From positions 1 to 41,306 of the forward strand of contig JARGPJ010000016.1 in assembly GCA_029212615.1 (NCBI GenBank): a stretch of DNA of 41,306 nt, in the 5' to 3' direction. This stretch comes from Verrucomicrobiales bacterium. Its GTDB lineage: Bacteria > Verrucomicrobiota > Verrucomicrobiia > Verrucomicrobiales > DEV007. Positions 10,226-17,830 of the stretch are shown here, in pieces (the stretch's first letter is position 1; each line of letters begins with the position of its first letter). Position numbers and translations under genes: made by a program. Below the pieces are notes generated by a model. The model made no database searches. It saw only the letters and a program-made list of their open reading frames with translations, and was not told the origin of the DNA.

Positions 10226-11506
10226 CTATACCTCCCAACCTGCTCGATAAGCTCTGCGACGCCATAGCGTCTCAGCGGCAGGATTATCGATCAGTCTTCC
10301 ATTGGCAGGATTGATTTCAACAGCCCCAGTCGTTCGATAGGCAATATTCCCGAGATGGCAGAGCATCGCGCTGATTTGACCATCGGCGACCGGTTGGTTC
10401 AATCGCTCACCCTCGCGGATCGCATTCGCAAAGTTCGTAAAATGAGGAATGTCACTGGGAGGCTCCACATTCTTCTCCACTTCTTTTCCATCGGTGTCAT
10501 AAATGGTAAAATTGGCGGTTGAAAAATCAAGCTTCCCTCCTTCACCGTAAACCGTGACGAAGCTCTGGTTTTCAGGTTTTCTCCGGTGGCATGAGCTTCC
10601 TTCCCAACTCATTCCGACACCGCCGTAGTCAAATACCGCCGATGCGGTATCCGGCGTCTCTTGATCGTCATCGAAATGATACCGCCCGCCATTGCAGGTA
10701 ATCCGTTCAGGATAGTCGATGCCCATTGCCCAGCGTGCGACATCGAGTGAATGAACGCCATTGTTCGCCAGCTCGCCGCCACCGTATCGCCAATGCCAAT
10801 GCCAATTGTAGTGAACAAGGTTATCCTTATAGGGTTGGTCGGGAACCGGACCCTGCCACATCTCCCAATCCAAACCTGCCGGAGGATCCGTCACCTTCCC
10901 TCTGCCAATGGAGCCTCTCGTATTGCTGTAAAAACAACGGGCATATTTCAGCTCCCCGATGACGCCTTCCCGCAATTTTTGCACGGCTTCAATCATCGCC
11001 GGATAGGATCGACGCTGCGTCCCCATCTGGACCTGTCGCCCCGTCGCGGAGGCGACATCCACGAGGCGCAGTGCTTCGTGAGCATCGTAGCTACCCGGCT
11101 TTTCGACGTATACGTGCTTTCCCGCCTGACACGCAAGAATCGCTGCCGGGGTGTGCCAGAAACTGGGAGCCGCGATGGAAATCGCATCGATTTCAGGATC
11201 ATCCAGAATTCGCCGGAAGTCCGTGACCTTTTGCGGCTCCTGAGCCTGACGGCCTTTCATGGTGTTAGCCCCTGTAAGGAGTCGGTCCTGATCAACGTCA
11301 CAGACGTAGGCAATCTCCGTGTTCGGCACGTCGAGAAACGCTTTGATGTGTCCTTTTCCCCGACTCAACCCCATGACTCCCACCCGCAACCTCGAATTGG
11401 CTCCCTTCGATTGCCCCAGAAGTAAGTTTGGACCGGCAAGAGCTGAAATAGCAATTTGGGTACTGTTTCCAATAAATGATCGACGGGAAGGTTGAAGTCC
11501 ACTCAT
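10226..11506 (-). CDS. Gfo/Idh/MocA family oxidoreductase with Tat signal
   Basis: A 426-residue NAD(P)-dependent oxidoreductase. The start at 11506 was chosen because it places a twin-arginine signal (SRRSFIGNST, residues 7-16, then a hydrophobic Ala/Leu run) at the N-terminus; the longer in-phase start at 11602 puts about 32 unrelated residues before it. A Rossmann motif follows near residue 43 (GVMGLSRGKGH). The family hallmark EKPGSYDAHEA and a C-terminal alpha/beta domain with HWHWRYGGGELANNGVH, where the His residues may be catalytic, are also present. Tat-exported members are abundant in PVC bacteria and act on sugars or sugar derivatives; some are glycosidases. The substrate is unknown. 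It converges on the 5-oxoprolinase gene, with 27 nt between the stops. Confidence 0.9.
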   Translation of the reverse strand: MSGLQPSRRSFIGNSTQIAISALAGPNLLLGQSKGANSRLRVGVMGLSRGKGHIKAFLDVPNTEIAYVCDVDQDRLLTGANTMKGRQAQEPQKVTDFRRILDDPEIDAISIAAPSFWHTPAAILACQAGKHVYVEKPGSYDAHEALRLVDVASATGRQVQMGTQRRSYPAMIEAVQKLREGVIGELKYARCFYSNTRGSIGRGKVTDPPAGLDWEMWQGPVPDQPYKDNLVHYNWHWHWRYGGGELANNGVHSLDVARWAMGIDYPERITCNGGRYHFDDDQETPDTASAVFDYGGVGMSWEGSSCHRRKPENQSFVTVYGEGGKLDFSTANFTIYDTDGKEVEKNVEPPSDIPHFTNFANAIREGERLNQPVADGQISAMLCHLGNIAYRTTGAVEINPANGRLIDNPAAETLWRRRAYRAGWEV

Positions 11507-11637
11507 GACGAACAGCTTATGAGAATGGCGAGTTTCACCGCAAAGAAAATCCATCACGTAACTGCGCTGATCCCGTTGCAGCGAACCGAAAAAGGGTTGC
11601 ATGGCATCTGTCCCGCAGCTAAACCAGCTCAGACATC

Positions 11638-13263
11638 ATGAAATCCCTCCATGCCATCAGCCTGATTCTGGTGATCTGGGCAGCTATCTATCTCACCCAT
11701 TTGGGGGAGCGGGAGCTGCGCGGAGAAGAGGCGCGTCGCATCATTCCGGCGCAGGAAATGATCCAAACAGATCAATGGGTCGTACCTACACTGGCCGGCG
11801 AAACCTACGGCAATAAGCCTCCTCTGATTAACTGGGTCATCGCGGCCTCCTTTCTCATCACTGGATCTGAGAGCGAATTTGCTGCCAGATTGCCTTCAGT
11901 CCTCAGCCTCCTGATCCTCTCTCTGACGACATTTTTTGTTCTTCGCAAGGAGTTGGGCGTGAAGAAATCTGTCTCTGTTTCCCTCATCCTCCTCACTGCG
12001 GGATCCATGATCGAAAAATGTCGCATGGCCGAGATCGAAGCCATCTTTATCACACTTTTTGGATTCGCCTGCCTTTCCTGGATTGCTCTCTGGACGGCAA
12101 AAAAATCCCCCTGGCTGATTTGGACCATTCCCTATCTGTTTATCGGCATCGCCTGCCTCGCGAAAGGTCCGGTTCATCTCATCTTCTGGATTTTGTTCCT
12201 CATTCCGGTGCTGAAATCGGCAGGAGGCCTTCGACAGGTATTCCACCCGGCTCACCTCCTTGGTCTCATCATCATGGCCTCGATCGCGCTCCCCTGGGTA
12301 TTTGCCAACCTCAACGCGGTGGAAAAACCTGACGAATCACTCGATAACTGGATCAACGAACTCGCAAAACGCACCGAAGTTTCAAAGGCGGCGCTTCAGG
12401 GCTGGGCCACCCACCCTCTTGAAATACTCATTAACTTCCTGCCCTGGACAGTCCCTCTCGTGTTTTCACTTTGGTGTTTAAGAAAAGAGGATCCCCCCCC
12501 GCGCCCTCTCAGCCGCTGGGACGCGGTCTATCACGGTGCCTTCTGGAGCATCGTCTTGACGGCAATTGCGCTACTTTGCATTCCCGGCGGACTGCCCCGA
12601 TACATCCTCCCCCTTTATGTCCCGGCATCCATTGCCGTGGTCGTGCTCTACTTCCGGGTAAAAGGTGCCCCGCGGGAAGCGTATGAACGCTTCGCCTACA
12701 AATTTCTCGTCGGAGGAGCGATCACTCTGGCTGTGGTCATCGTCAGCGGCACAGCCTTTGCGATTAGCTCACAACTCACTCCCCTCTGGCCCCTGCTCAT
12801 CTTTTCCCTTCTCGTTCTGGGCGGATGCCTCGCATGGCTCCTACGGGTGAAAACCCAACCCGGTGTTTTCATTTCCACACCGATCTTTGTCGCAGCAGCC
12901 TATTTCACGATCATCAACGCTTCGATCCCGTTTGAGAGAACAAGGTATGAATTTCGTGACGGAGCAGCCGAGATTATAGCGCTCACCAATGAACTGGACA
13001 GTGGTCTCGTGTTCTACGCCGACAGCGACTACCGTAACGCTTTCCCCAAACACCTCCGTCTCCTCTATTATCTCGGCGACAAATTCACCTACCAGGGTGA
13101 GTCGAAGAAGCTACCCGCGGACACTTCCTTCCTCATCGGAAGAGAGGGCTCTCTCCCGGCGATGCGTGAGCTGGCATCTGCCTACCGGGTCGAGAAAACG
13201 GCGACCGTGAAAGTCGAGGAAATGAAACTTGAAGCGCTCTACCTCAGCGCCCGGGAGGACTAA
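11638..13263 (+). CDS. ArnT/PMT-like glycosyltransferase (GT39-type), integral membrane
   Basis: A 541-residue polytopic membrane protein of the dolichyl-phosphate-mannose mannosyltransferase / ArnT superfamily. These enzymes move a sugar from a polyprenyl-phosphate carrier to a lipid or protein on the periplasmic side. The first loop after TM1 holds the family's acidic-Arg signature as GEEARRIIPAQEMI, followed by WVVPTLAGETYGNKPPL and a TM helix, the classical arrangement. About ten or more hydrophobic segments follow up to about residue 430, then a soluble C-terminal domain of about 110 residues. The gene is divergent from the oxidoreductase (131 nt between starts) and its stop lies 7 nt from the convergent stop of the next gene. 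The acceptor cannot be named. Confidence 0.85.
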   Translation: MKSLHAISLILVIWAAIYLTHLGERELRGEEARRIIPAQEMIQTDQWVVPTLAGETYGNKPPLINWVIAASFLITGSESEFAARLPSVLSLLILSLTTFFVLRKELGVKKSVSVSLILLTAGSMIEKCRMAEIEAIFITLFGFACLSWIALWTAKKSPWLIWTIPYLFIGIACLAKGPVHLIFWILFLIPVLKSAGGLRQVFHPAHLLGLIIMASIALPWVFANLNAVEKPDESLDNWINELAKRTEVSKAALQGWATHPLEILINFLPWTVPLVFSLWCLRKEDPPPRPLSRWDAVYHGAFWSIVLTAIALLCIPGGLPRYILPLYVPASIAVVVLYFRVKGAPREAYERFAYKFLVGGAITLAVVIVSGTAFAISSQLTPLWPLLIFSLLVLGGCLAWLLRVKTQPGVFISTPIFVAAAYFTIINASIPFERTRYEFRDGAAEIIALTNELDSGLVFYADSDYRNAFPKHLRLLYYLGDKFTYQGESKKLPADTSFLIGREGSLPAMRELASAYRVEKTATVKVEEMKLEALYLSARED

Positions 13264-13270
13264 ATCGGGC

Positions 13271-13756
13271 TCACATTCCCGATTCCTGAATCGTCCGCTG
13301 GAGTTCGATCTGAAAAGCGCGCATTTGATCTTCCGTTGGACGAAACTCGGGAGAGGCAGGATCAAGACCAAGGCGCCCCTCCTGATCCAGCCACCAGGCA
13401 GCACGGTCACCGCCTGCAAACGATGCCTGCCCACTGATAAGAGCTCCCGGTCGGAGGACCGTATCAATCGTAACCGCGACTTCACTGCCGATCACAACGG
13501 GATCATCCTCTTCTACATTCTCCGCTTCGACCGCTTCATCCTCAGAAGAATCCTCTTCCTGGACCGGCTCGGGAACCTCTTTGGGCTTCAACTCAATCTT
13601 CTGATCCTCAAGAAGAAAACGAGTTTCGAGATACGTAAACTTGATTTCAAACTCCTCGGAAAGACGCTTCTGAATGTCTGAAAGCTCCGCTCCATCATCG
13701 GCCCATTGGCGGATCATGGCAATCTGTTCGTCGGTCAGGGATTTAGCGGTACTCAT
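13271..13756 (-). CDS. Conserved-looking hypothetical protein, HTH-like N-terminus and acidic linker
   Basis: A 161-residue protein I do not recognise. Residues 1-52 (LTDEQIAMIRQWADDG, then LSDIQKRLSEEF) look like a small helix-turn-helix. Residues 55-88 form a very acidic, Pro/Glu/Asp-rich linker. The C-terminal 70 residues look like a small beta-rich domain containing GDRAAWWLDQEGRLGL. No signal peptide or membrane helix is seen, so it is predicted cytoplasmic. It lies alone between a convergent glycosyltransferase gene (7 nt away) and a divergent methyltransferase (82 nt between starts). Confidence 0.7.
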   Translation of the reverse strand: MSTAKSLTDEQIAMIRQWADDGAELSDIQKRLSEEFEIKFTYLETRFLLEDQKIELKPKEVPEPVQEEDSSEDEAVEAENVEEDDPVVIGSEVAVTIDTVLRPGALISGQASFAGGDRAAWWLDQEGRLGLDPASPEFRPTEDQMRAFQIELQRTIQESGM

Positions 13757-13838
13757 TTAACGAGAAGCTGTCACTGTCTGTTGAAAGATCCAGCGGGAAA
13801 TGCGAGTTCATGCGTATCGTTTTATCGAACGCAGAATC

Positions 13839-14441
13839 ATGGACTGGGAATCGCACTACCTCGACAATCACACCCCCTGGGATAAAGGAGCCGCTGCCCC
13901 TCCCCTGCTCGAATGGCTTGAAGCAAATCCGACCCTGATTTCCGGAGATATTCTCGTTCCCGGCTCCGGGAAAGGACATGACGGGGCAGCCCTCGCAGAA
14001 AGGACCGCTGCCAGCAGAGTCGTAGGTCTCGACATTTCACCAAGTGCCGCCGGGTTCGCGAATGCCACGCATCAAACTGAGCGCTTTCATACGCAAACCG
14101 GCGATCTCTTTCAGCTTCCCGCCCATCATCACTCAGCCTTTGACTGGGTCTGGGAGCATACCTGCTTCTGTGCGATTGATCTGGAAATGCGCGATGCCTA
14201 TGTCGAAGCGGTACACTTTGCCCTCAAGCCCGGCGGCAATCTTCTCGGCGTCTTCTACCGGAACCCCTACGACGACGAACATCAGCCCGGCGGCGGACCG
14301 CCTCACGGAACCAGCAACGAAGAAATCGTATCCCGCTTTGTAGGGTCCGGCTTTTTTGAAATCGTCGAAAGCTATGTTCCCTCGTCGAGCTACAAAGGCA
14401 GGGAGGAACTGGAGCAGCTCATTCGAATGAAACGTCTCTAA
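13839..14441 (+). CDS. TPMT-like SAM-dependent methyltransferase
   Basis: A 200-residue class I methyltransferase. The N-terminal WESHYLDNHTPWDKG followed by the SAM-binding motif ILVPGSGKGHDG and VVGLDIS is characteristic of the thiopurine S-methyltransferase (TPMT) family, as is FDWVWEHTCFCAID. Related enzymes methylate small thiols, thiocyanate, halides, selenium or tellurium compounds, so a volatile-product or detoxification role is possible. The start at 13839 fits the family N-terminus better than the in-phase ATG at 13800. The stop overlaps the convergent stop of the next gene by 4 nt (14438-14441). Confidence 0.85.
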   Translation: MDWESHYLDNHTPWDKGAAAPPLLEWLEANPTLISGDILVPGSGKGHDGAALAERTAASRVVGLDISPSAAGFANATHQTERFHTQTGDLFQLPAHHHSAFDWVWEHTCFCAIDLEMRDAYVEAVHFALKPGGNLLGVFYRNPYDDEHQPGGGPPHGTSNEEIVSRFVGSGFFEIVESYVPSSSYKGREELEQLIRMKRL

Positions 14442-14824
14442 AGCGCTTCGAATCGAGTCCCGGGTCCACCCTGTTCAGGTTCAATAATTGCTCCTGATTC
14501 ATACGTGACCACGCAATTCGTGGCGGTATGAGCAAACCCTCGAAACTGCCCACCGGTCTCAATTTTAAACGTATTTCCCTCTCCTGCATGAGCAGTGAGA
14601 GATCCTCCGCTCCGGACGATGTAGTGGCAGTCTTTGCCTCCGGCCCCGATCACTTGCGCACCTGCGGGAACAATAAATGTCGCGCCCACTTCGTCAGGAT
14701 AAAAAAGAGTTCCCTCCACCGTAACTGTTGCACCACCCGTGGAACCGGTAGTATCCATCGTTTCGCAGTGAGAGAACAGAAGAGCAACGCCAATGAAAAC
14801 GGCACACCTAAAAAAGCCTTTCAT
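14438..14824 (-). CDS. Small secreted protein, possible lipoprotein
   Basis: A 128-residue protein with an N-terminal export signal: MKGFFR, a hydrophobic run (AVFIGVALLF), then SHC, a weak match to a lipobox with Cys at about residue 20. The mature part is Gly/Thr-rich and looks like all-beta repeats (VPAGAQVIGAGGKDCHYIV, then SLTAHAGEG, then YESGAIIEPE), reminiscent of short beta-helix or polymer-like surface proteins. The start at 14824 gives a good signal sequence; the longer in-phase start at 14887 does not. Function unknown. It is divergent from the alcohol dehydrogenase gene (87 nt between starts). Confidence 0.7.
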   Translation of the reverse strand: MKGFFRCAVFIGVALLFSHCETMDTTGSTGGATVTVEGTLFYPDEVGATFIVPAGAQVIGAGGKDCHYIVRSGGSLTAHAGEGNTFKIETGGQFRGFAHTATNCVVTYESGAIIEPEQGGPGTRFEAL

Positions 14825-14911
14825 CAGATTCGAATAGACAGGATACAGGGATTTCGGTTTGATGCCCAACCTTGTTGCGATTACCACTTCGCTTCAAGTC
14901 TCAATTTCCCA

Positions 14912-15943
14912 ATGAAAGCCCTCACACTTACCGCCTACAACCAGTTCGAATTTGGTGACGCTCCTGACCCCGAAGTCGGTGAAAACGAAGTTCTCGTCTC
15001 CGTGCACGCCTGTGGCATTTGCGGTTCAGATATTCACGGAATGGACGGCAGCTCCGGGCGACGCATTCCTCCCATCATTATGGGGCATGAAGCGGCCGGC
15101 GAAATTTCTGCGATGGGTTCGGCCGTTTCTGGTTGGTCCCTTGGCGACCGCGTTACTTTCGACTCCACCGTCTATTGTGGAAAGTGTGAGTCCTGCCGGA
15201 AGGGGCAAATCAATCTCTGTCCGGAACGCAACGTCCTCGGTGTTTCCTGCGATGACTACCGCCGCCATGGCGCCTTTGCAGAACTGGTGAAGGTCCCGCA
15301 ACACATTCTGTGTCGCATCCCTGAATCCGTCAGCTATGAACACGCCGCCTTCGCCGAGCCTGTCTCAATTGCACTTCACGGTGTCAATCGCGTCCCCCTC
15401 CAACCGGGTGACTCAGCTGTCGTGATCGGCGCAGGGCTGATTGGTCTTCTCGTGGTCCAGGCCCTGAAGGCAAAAGGAGCCGGCACCGTCATCGCGGTCG
15501 ACCTTGACGAAAAACGTCTCGCCCTTGCGAAAGAGCTCGGTGCCGATGCCGCGCTTATCTCCGGGGATGACGTGCCGGAGAAAGTTCGTGAAATTGTCGG
15601 AAATCCGGATGGCGCCGACGTCGCTCTTGAGGTCGTCGGATTCGGCCCAACGATCAAACTCGCGATCGACTCCGTAAGGAAAGGCGGCAGCATCGGCTGC
15701 GTCGGAAACCTCAAGGCCGAAGTTCCCTTTCCTCTTCAAGCCGTCGTGACACGTGAGCTCAGTGTTTTCGGCAGCTGCGCTTCCGCGGGGGAATATGACG
15801 ATGCCGTCGCCGCGGTTGCCAGCGGGGCGATTAAAGTCGAGCCGCTCATTTCCGCAACGGTGGACCTCGCTGAAGGCGGAGAATGGTTTCATAAGCTTCA
15901 CAAGAACGAAGACGGTCTCATGAAAGTGATTTTGAAACCCTGA
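14912..15943 (+). CDS. Zinc-dependent medium-chain alcohol/polyol dehydrogenase
   Basis: A 343-residue medium-chain dehydrogenase/reductase. It carries the catalytic zinc ligands Cys37 (CGICGSD), His59 and Glu60 (MGHEAAGE), and the structural zinc loop with Cys89, Cys92, Cys95 and Cys103. The NAD(P)-binding motif is VIGAGLIGLL (about residue 170), followed by VIAVDLDEKR with an Asp at the strand end, which favours NAD. The pattern is that of sorbitol, galactitol or threonine dehydrogenases; the substrate cannot be fixed from sequence. ATG 14912 was chosen because the family N-terminus begins there; an upstream in-phase ATG at 14528 lies inside the antisense of the preceding gene. It converges on a PAS-AraC regulator gene 10 nt away. 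Confidence 0.9.
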   Translation: MKALTLTAYNQFEFGDAPDPEVGENEVLVSVHACGICGSDIHGMDGSSGRRIPPIIMGHEAAGEISAMGSAVSGWSLGDRVTFDSTVYCGKCESCRKGQINLCPERNVLGVSCDDYRRHGAFAELVKVPQHILCRIPESVSYEHAAFAEPVSIALHGVNRVPLQPGDSAVVIGAGLIGLLVVQALKAKGAGTVIAVDLDEKRLALAKELGADAALISGDDVPEKVREIVGNPDGADVALEVVGFGPTIKLAIDSVRKGGSIGCVGNLKAEVPFPLQAVVTRELSVFGSCASAGEYDDAVAAVASGAIKVEPLISATVDLAEGGEWFHKLHKNEDGLMKVILKP

Positions 15944-15953
15944 TTCGCTGACC

Positions 15954-16694
15954 CTAGCGATACTCCTTCCGATAGTGCAGCGGGGTCATTCCCATGTGTT
16001 TCCGGAACTGCCGGGAAAAAGCCGCCTGATCATAGAAGCCAAGCTCTGTCGCAATCTCGGCAAGAGGCTTCCTTGATCGTCGCAATTCATCGCAAGCGGC
16101 GTGGACGCGCATTTTGATGATGTATTGCTGAGGGGGAGTTTTGAGATGCTCCTTAAACTTCCGTTCGAATTGCCTCACTGATAGACCACTCTTTTCAGCA
16201 AGACCGGGGATCGAAATTTCGCGACTGAAATTCGCCCCCATGAAACTGAGTGCAGGAAGAATATCCGAATCGGCCGGCAACAGTTCACGTTGCTGATCGA
16301 AATCCTGAATCGTTCCCATGACACCGATGATGTCCCCTTCCTTCGAACGGATGGGGATCTTGTTGGTAAGGAACCAGGCGGGAATACCCTGCCGACTGAT
16401 GAATACTTCGACCATCTCGAGCAAGGGTTTACCGGTGGCGACGACCTGCCTGTCGTCTTTGCGAAATTTTTCCGCAAGACTTCTCGGCAGGAGTTCAAAA
16501 TCAGTCACTCCCCAGAAATCCTCCTCGTTCTGATACCCATACAGATCAAGAAGTCCACGATTCGCCGCTAACAGCCTTCCTTCGCAATCTTTGGCGAAAA
16601 AGAGAATCCCCGGTAAATGGTTGAACAAAAGCTGAAAGGCACCGTCAGGTTGAATTCGATCAAGAAAGCGATTTCTCAGTTCAGCATTTTCCAT
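15954..16694 (-). CDS. PAS-domain AraC-family transcriptional regulator
   Basis: A 246-residue regulator. Residues about 17-135 form a PAS domain (LFNHLPGILFFAKD, NRGLLDLYGYQNEEDF, then WFLTNKIPIRSKEG and GVMGTIQDF). Residues about 155-245 form an AraC double helix-turn-helix (SGLSVRQFERKFKEH, then LAEIATELGFYDQAAFSRQF and GMTPLHYRKEYR, a textbook second HTH). It probably senses a small ligand or redox cue through the PAS domain and binds DNA through the AraC part. The start at 16694 is preferred; an in-phase start at 16751 adds 19 residues with no recognisable feature. It is divergent from the coiled-coil gene (102 nt) and convergent with the alcohol dehydrogenase; its targets are unknown. 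Confidence 0.88.
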   Translation of the reverse strand: MENAELRNRFLDRIQPDGAFQLLFNHLPGILFFAKDCEGRLLAANRGLLDLYGYQNEEDFWGVTDFELLPRSLAEKFRKDDRQVVATGKPLLEMVEVFISRQGIPAWFLTNKIPIRSKEGDIIGVMGTIQDFDQQRELLPADSDILPALSFMGANFSREISIPGLAEKSGLSVRQFERKFKEHLKTPPQQYIIKMRVHAACDELRRSRKPLAEIATELGFYDQAAFSRQFRKHMGMTPLHYRKEYR

Positions 16695-16796
16695 GGGGCG
16701 TTTGAAAGATAACAGCGACAACCATCGTAGTATCCGTCCAGACGAATTCACGCCATCTCTGGAAATTTAACAAATCCATCCTAAGATACAGGAACT

Positions 16797-17714
16797 ATGA
16801 CAGAGGAAAGTAATACTGAAGACACTCTCGCCGAGTACGGCTATAGCTCAAACGGTGTGGGCAGGAAAGTCGCCATCGCGATTCTTGTTATCCTTTTCGT
16901 CGGTGCCGCTATCGCCGCTCTCTGGATGGGCCGACTTTGGAGCAACGCTCAGTCCGATGCCCTTACCGCAAAACAGCAACTCGAAACCTTTACGGCCCGG
17001 GTCAGTGAACTGGAAAACAAGAACGCCGAACTCTCGTCCCTTCTCGCCGATAAGCAGGCCGAAACTGAACGCCTTCGAGAGGAATGGACGACCCAGGTCG
17101 ACACCTTGAAAACCCAGCACACAGAACAGCTGCAGCGCACTTACGCCCAGATGAATGAGATCGTTTACGACAGTCGTAAAACAATCAGCTACATCGGCGA
17201 CATCGAAACGCGACTTCGCGATGGGCAAAACATCGATTCAAAAGAGGCGGCCGAACTGCAAAGCGTCGTCAACGGACTCGTCTTCCTCCATGAACAATAT
17301 AAAAAGCCGCTCACCGAATTCCGTGAGTTGAACCGGTATTTCAATCAACAACTCGCTGCCATTCCCGCCGGGGAAGCTGACCCGATCGAGTCAACACCAC
17401 TTGGGAAACGCATTTTTCAAAACAAGAAGTTTAAGGAAGAGCGGAACCAGTATTTTGAAAACCAGGGTCGTCGCTCCGCGCTCACCGAAGCGCAAGGCAG
17501 AGTCGCTGCAGCCTATTCAAACGCACAGCAGCAAATGGCAGGCGTCTCTCTCGACATCAATCAATACCTCGCTCAACTCGAAGAGATCATCAATTCCAAT
17601 GAACAGAGTACTGAAGACGTCGCGGAATTCTTCGAGACATCAAAAGAGATCCTCAAGATTCATGACAAGATCATGAGCATTGACCCTCCAAAGACAACCA
17701 CCATTCAGCCCTGA
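16797..17714 (+). CDS. Membrane-anchored coiled-coil protein of unknown function
   Basis: A 305-residue protein I cannot name. It has a short acidic cytoplasmic N-terminus, one membrane helix at about residues 24-46 (VAIAILVILFVGAAIAALW), then a long charged, Gln/Glu/Leu-rich region (about 50-125) with coiled-coil character, and further helices to the end. It should be anchored in the inner membrane with most of the chain outside the cytoplasm. It has one of the few good ribosome binding sites of the window (AGGA, 5 nt before the ATG). The stop codon lies inside a possible hairpin (arms 17706-17711 and 17726-17731), too weak to call a terminator. It precedes the efflux operon but is separated from it by 116 nt holding an operator-like palindrome. 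Confidence 0.7.
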   Translation: MTEESNTEDTLAEYGYSSNGVGRKVAIAILVILFVGAAIAALWMGRLWSNAQSDALTAKQQLETFTARVSELENKNAELSSLLADKQAETERLREEWTTQVDTLKTQHTEQLQRTYAQMNEIVYDSRKTISYIGDIETRLRDGQNIDSKEAAELQSVVNGLVFLHEQYKKPLTEFRELNRYFNQQLAAIPAGEADPIESTPLGKRIFQNKKFKEERNQYFENQGRRSALTEAQGRVAAAYSNAQQQMAGVSLDINQYLAQLEEIINSNEQSTEDVAEFFETSKEILKIHDKIMSIDPPKTTTIQP

Positions 17715-17780
17715 AGGGCCGGATTGGGCTGCTGACGCAGCGCTCTTCGGCGAAAGTTTCTCAATTCTCTACTTGCGACA

Positions 17781-17798
17781 TTCAAACAAGTGTTTGAA
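17781..17798. promoter_or_regulatory. Perfect 8-2-8 palindrome, probable TetR operator
   Basis: TTCAAACA at 17781-17788 and its exact reverse complement TGTTTGAA at 17791-17798 are separated by AG. The centre lies 41 nt before the ATG of the TetR-containing efflux gene. Perfect short-arm palindromes just upstream of their own gene are typical of TetR autoregulation, so this is likely where the adjacent TetR domain binds. I could not define a convincing -35/-10 pair around it. Confidence 0.65.
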
Positions 17799-17830
17799 AC
17801 ATCTGATGGAGCGGTACCCGTTCCGGCAAG

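Noticed and set aside
14528..14911. 128-residue N-terminal extension of the alcohol dehydrogenase
   Set aside because: It overlaps the small secreted protein on the other strand, and the dehydrogenase family begins at the ATG at 14912.
17706..17731. Hairpin at the end of the coiled-coil gene as a rho-independent terminator
   Set aside because: Six-base arms, 14-base loop and no T tract; too weak to call.
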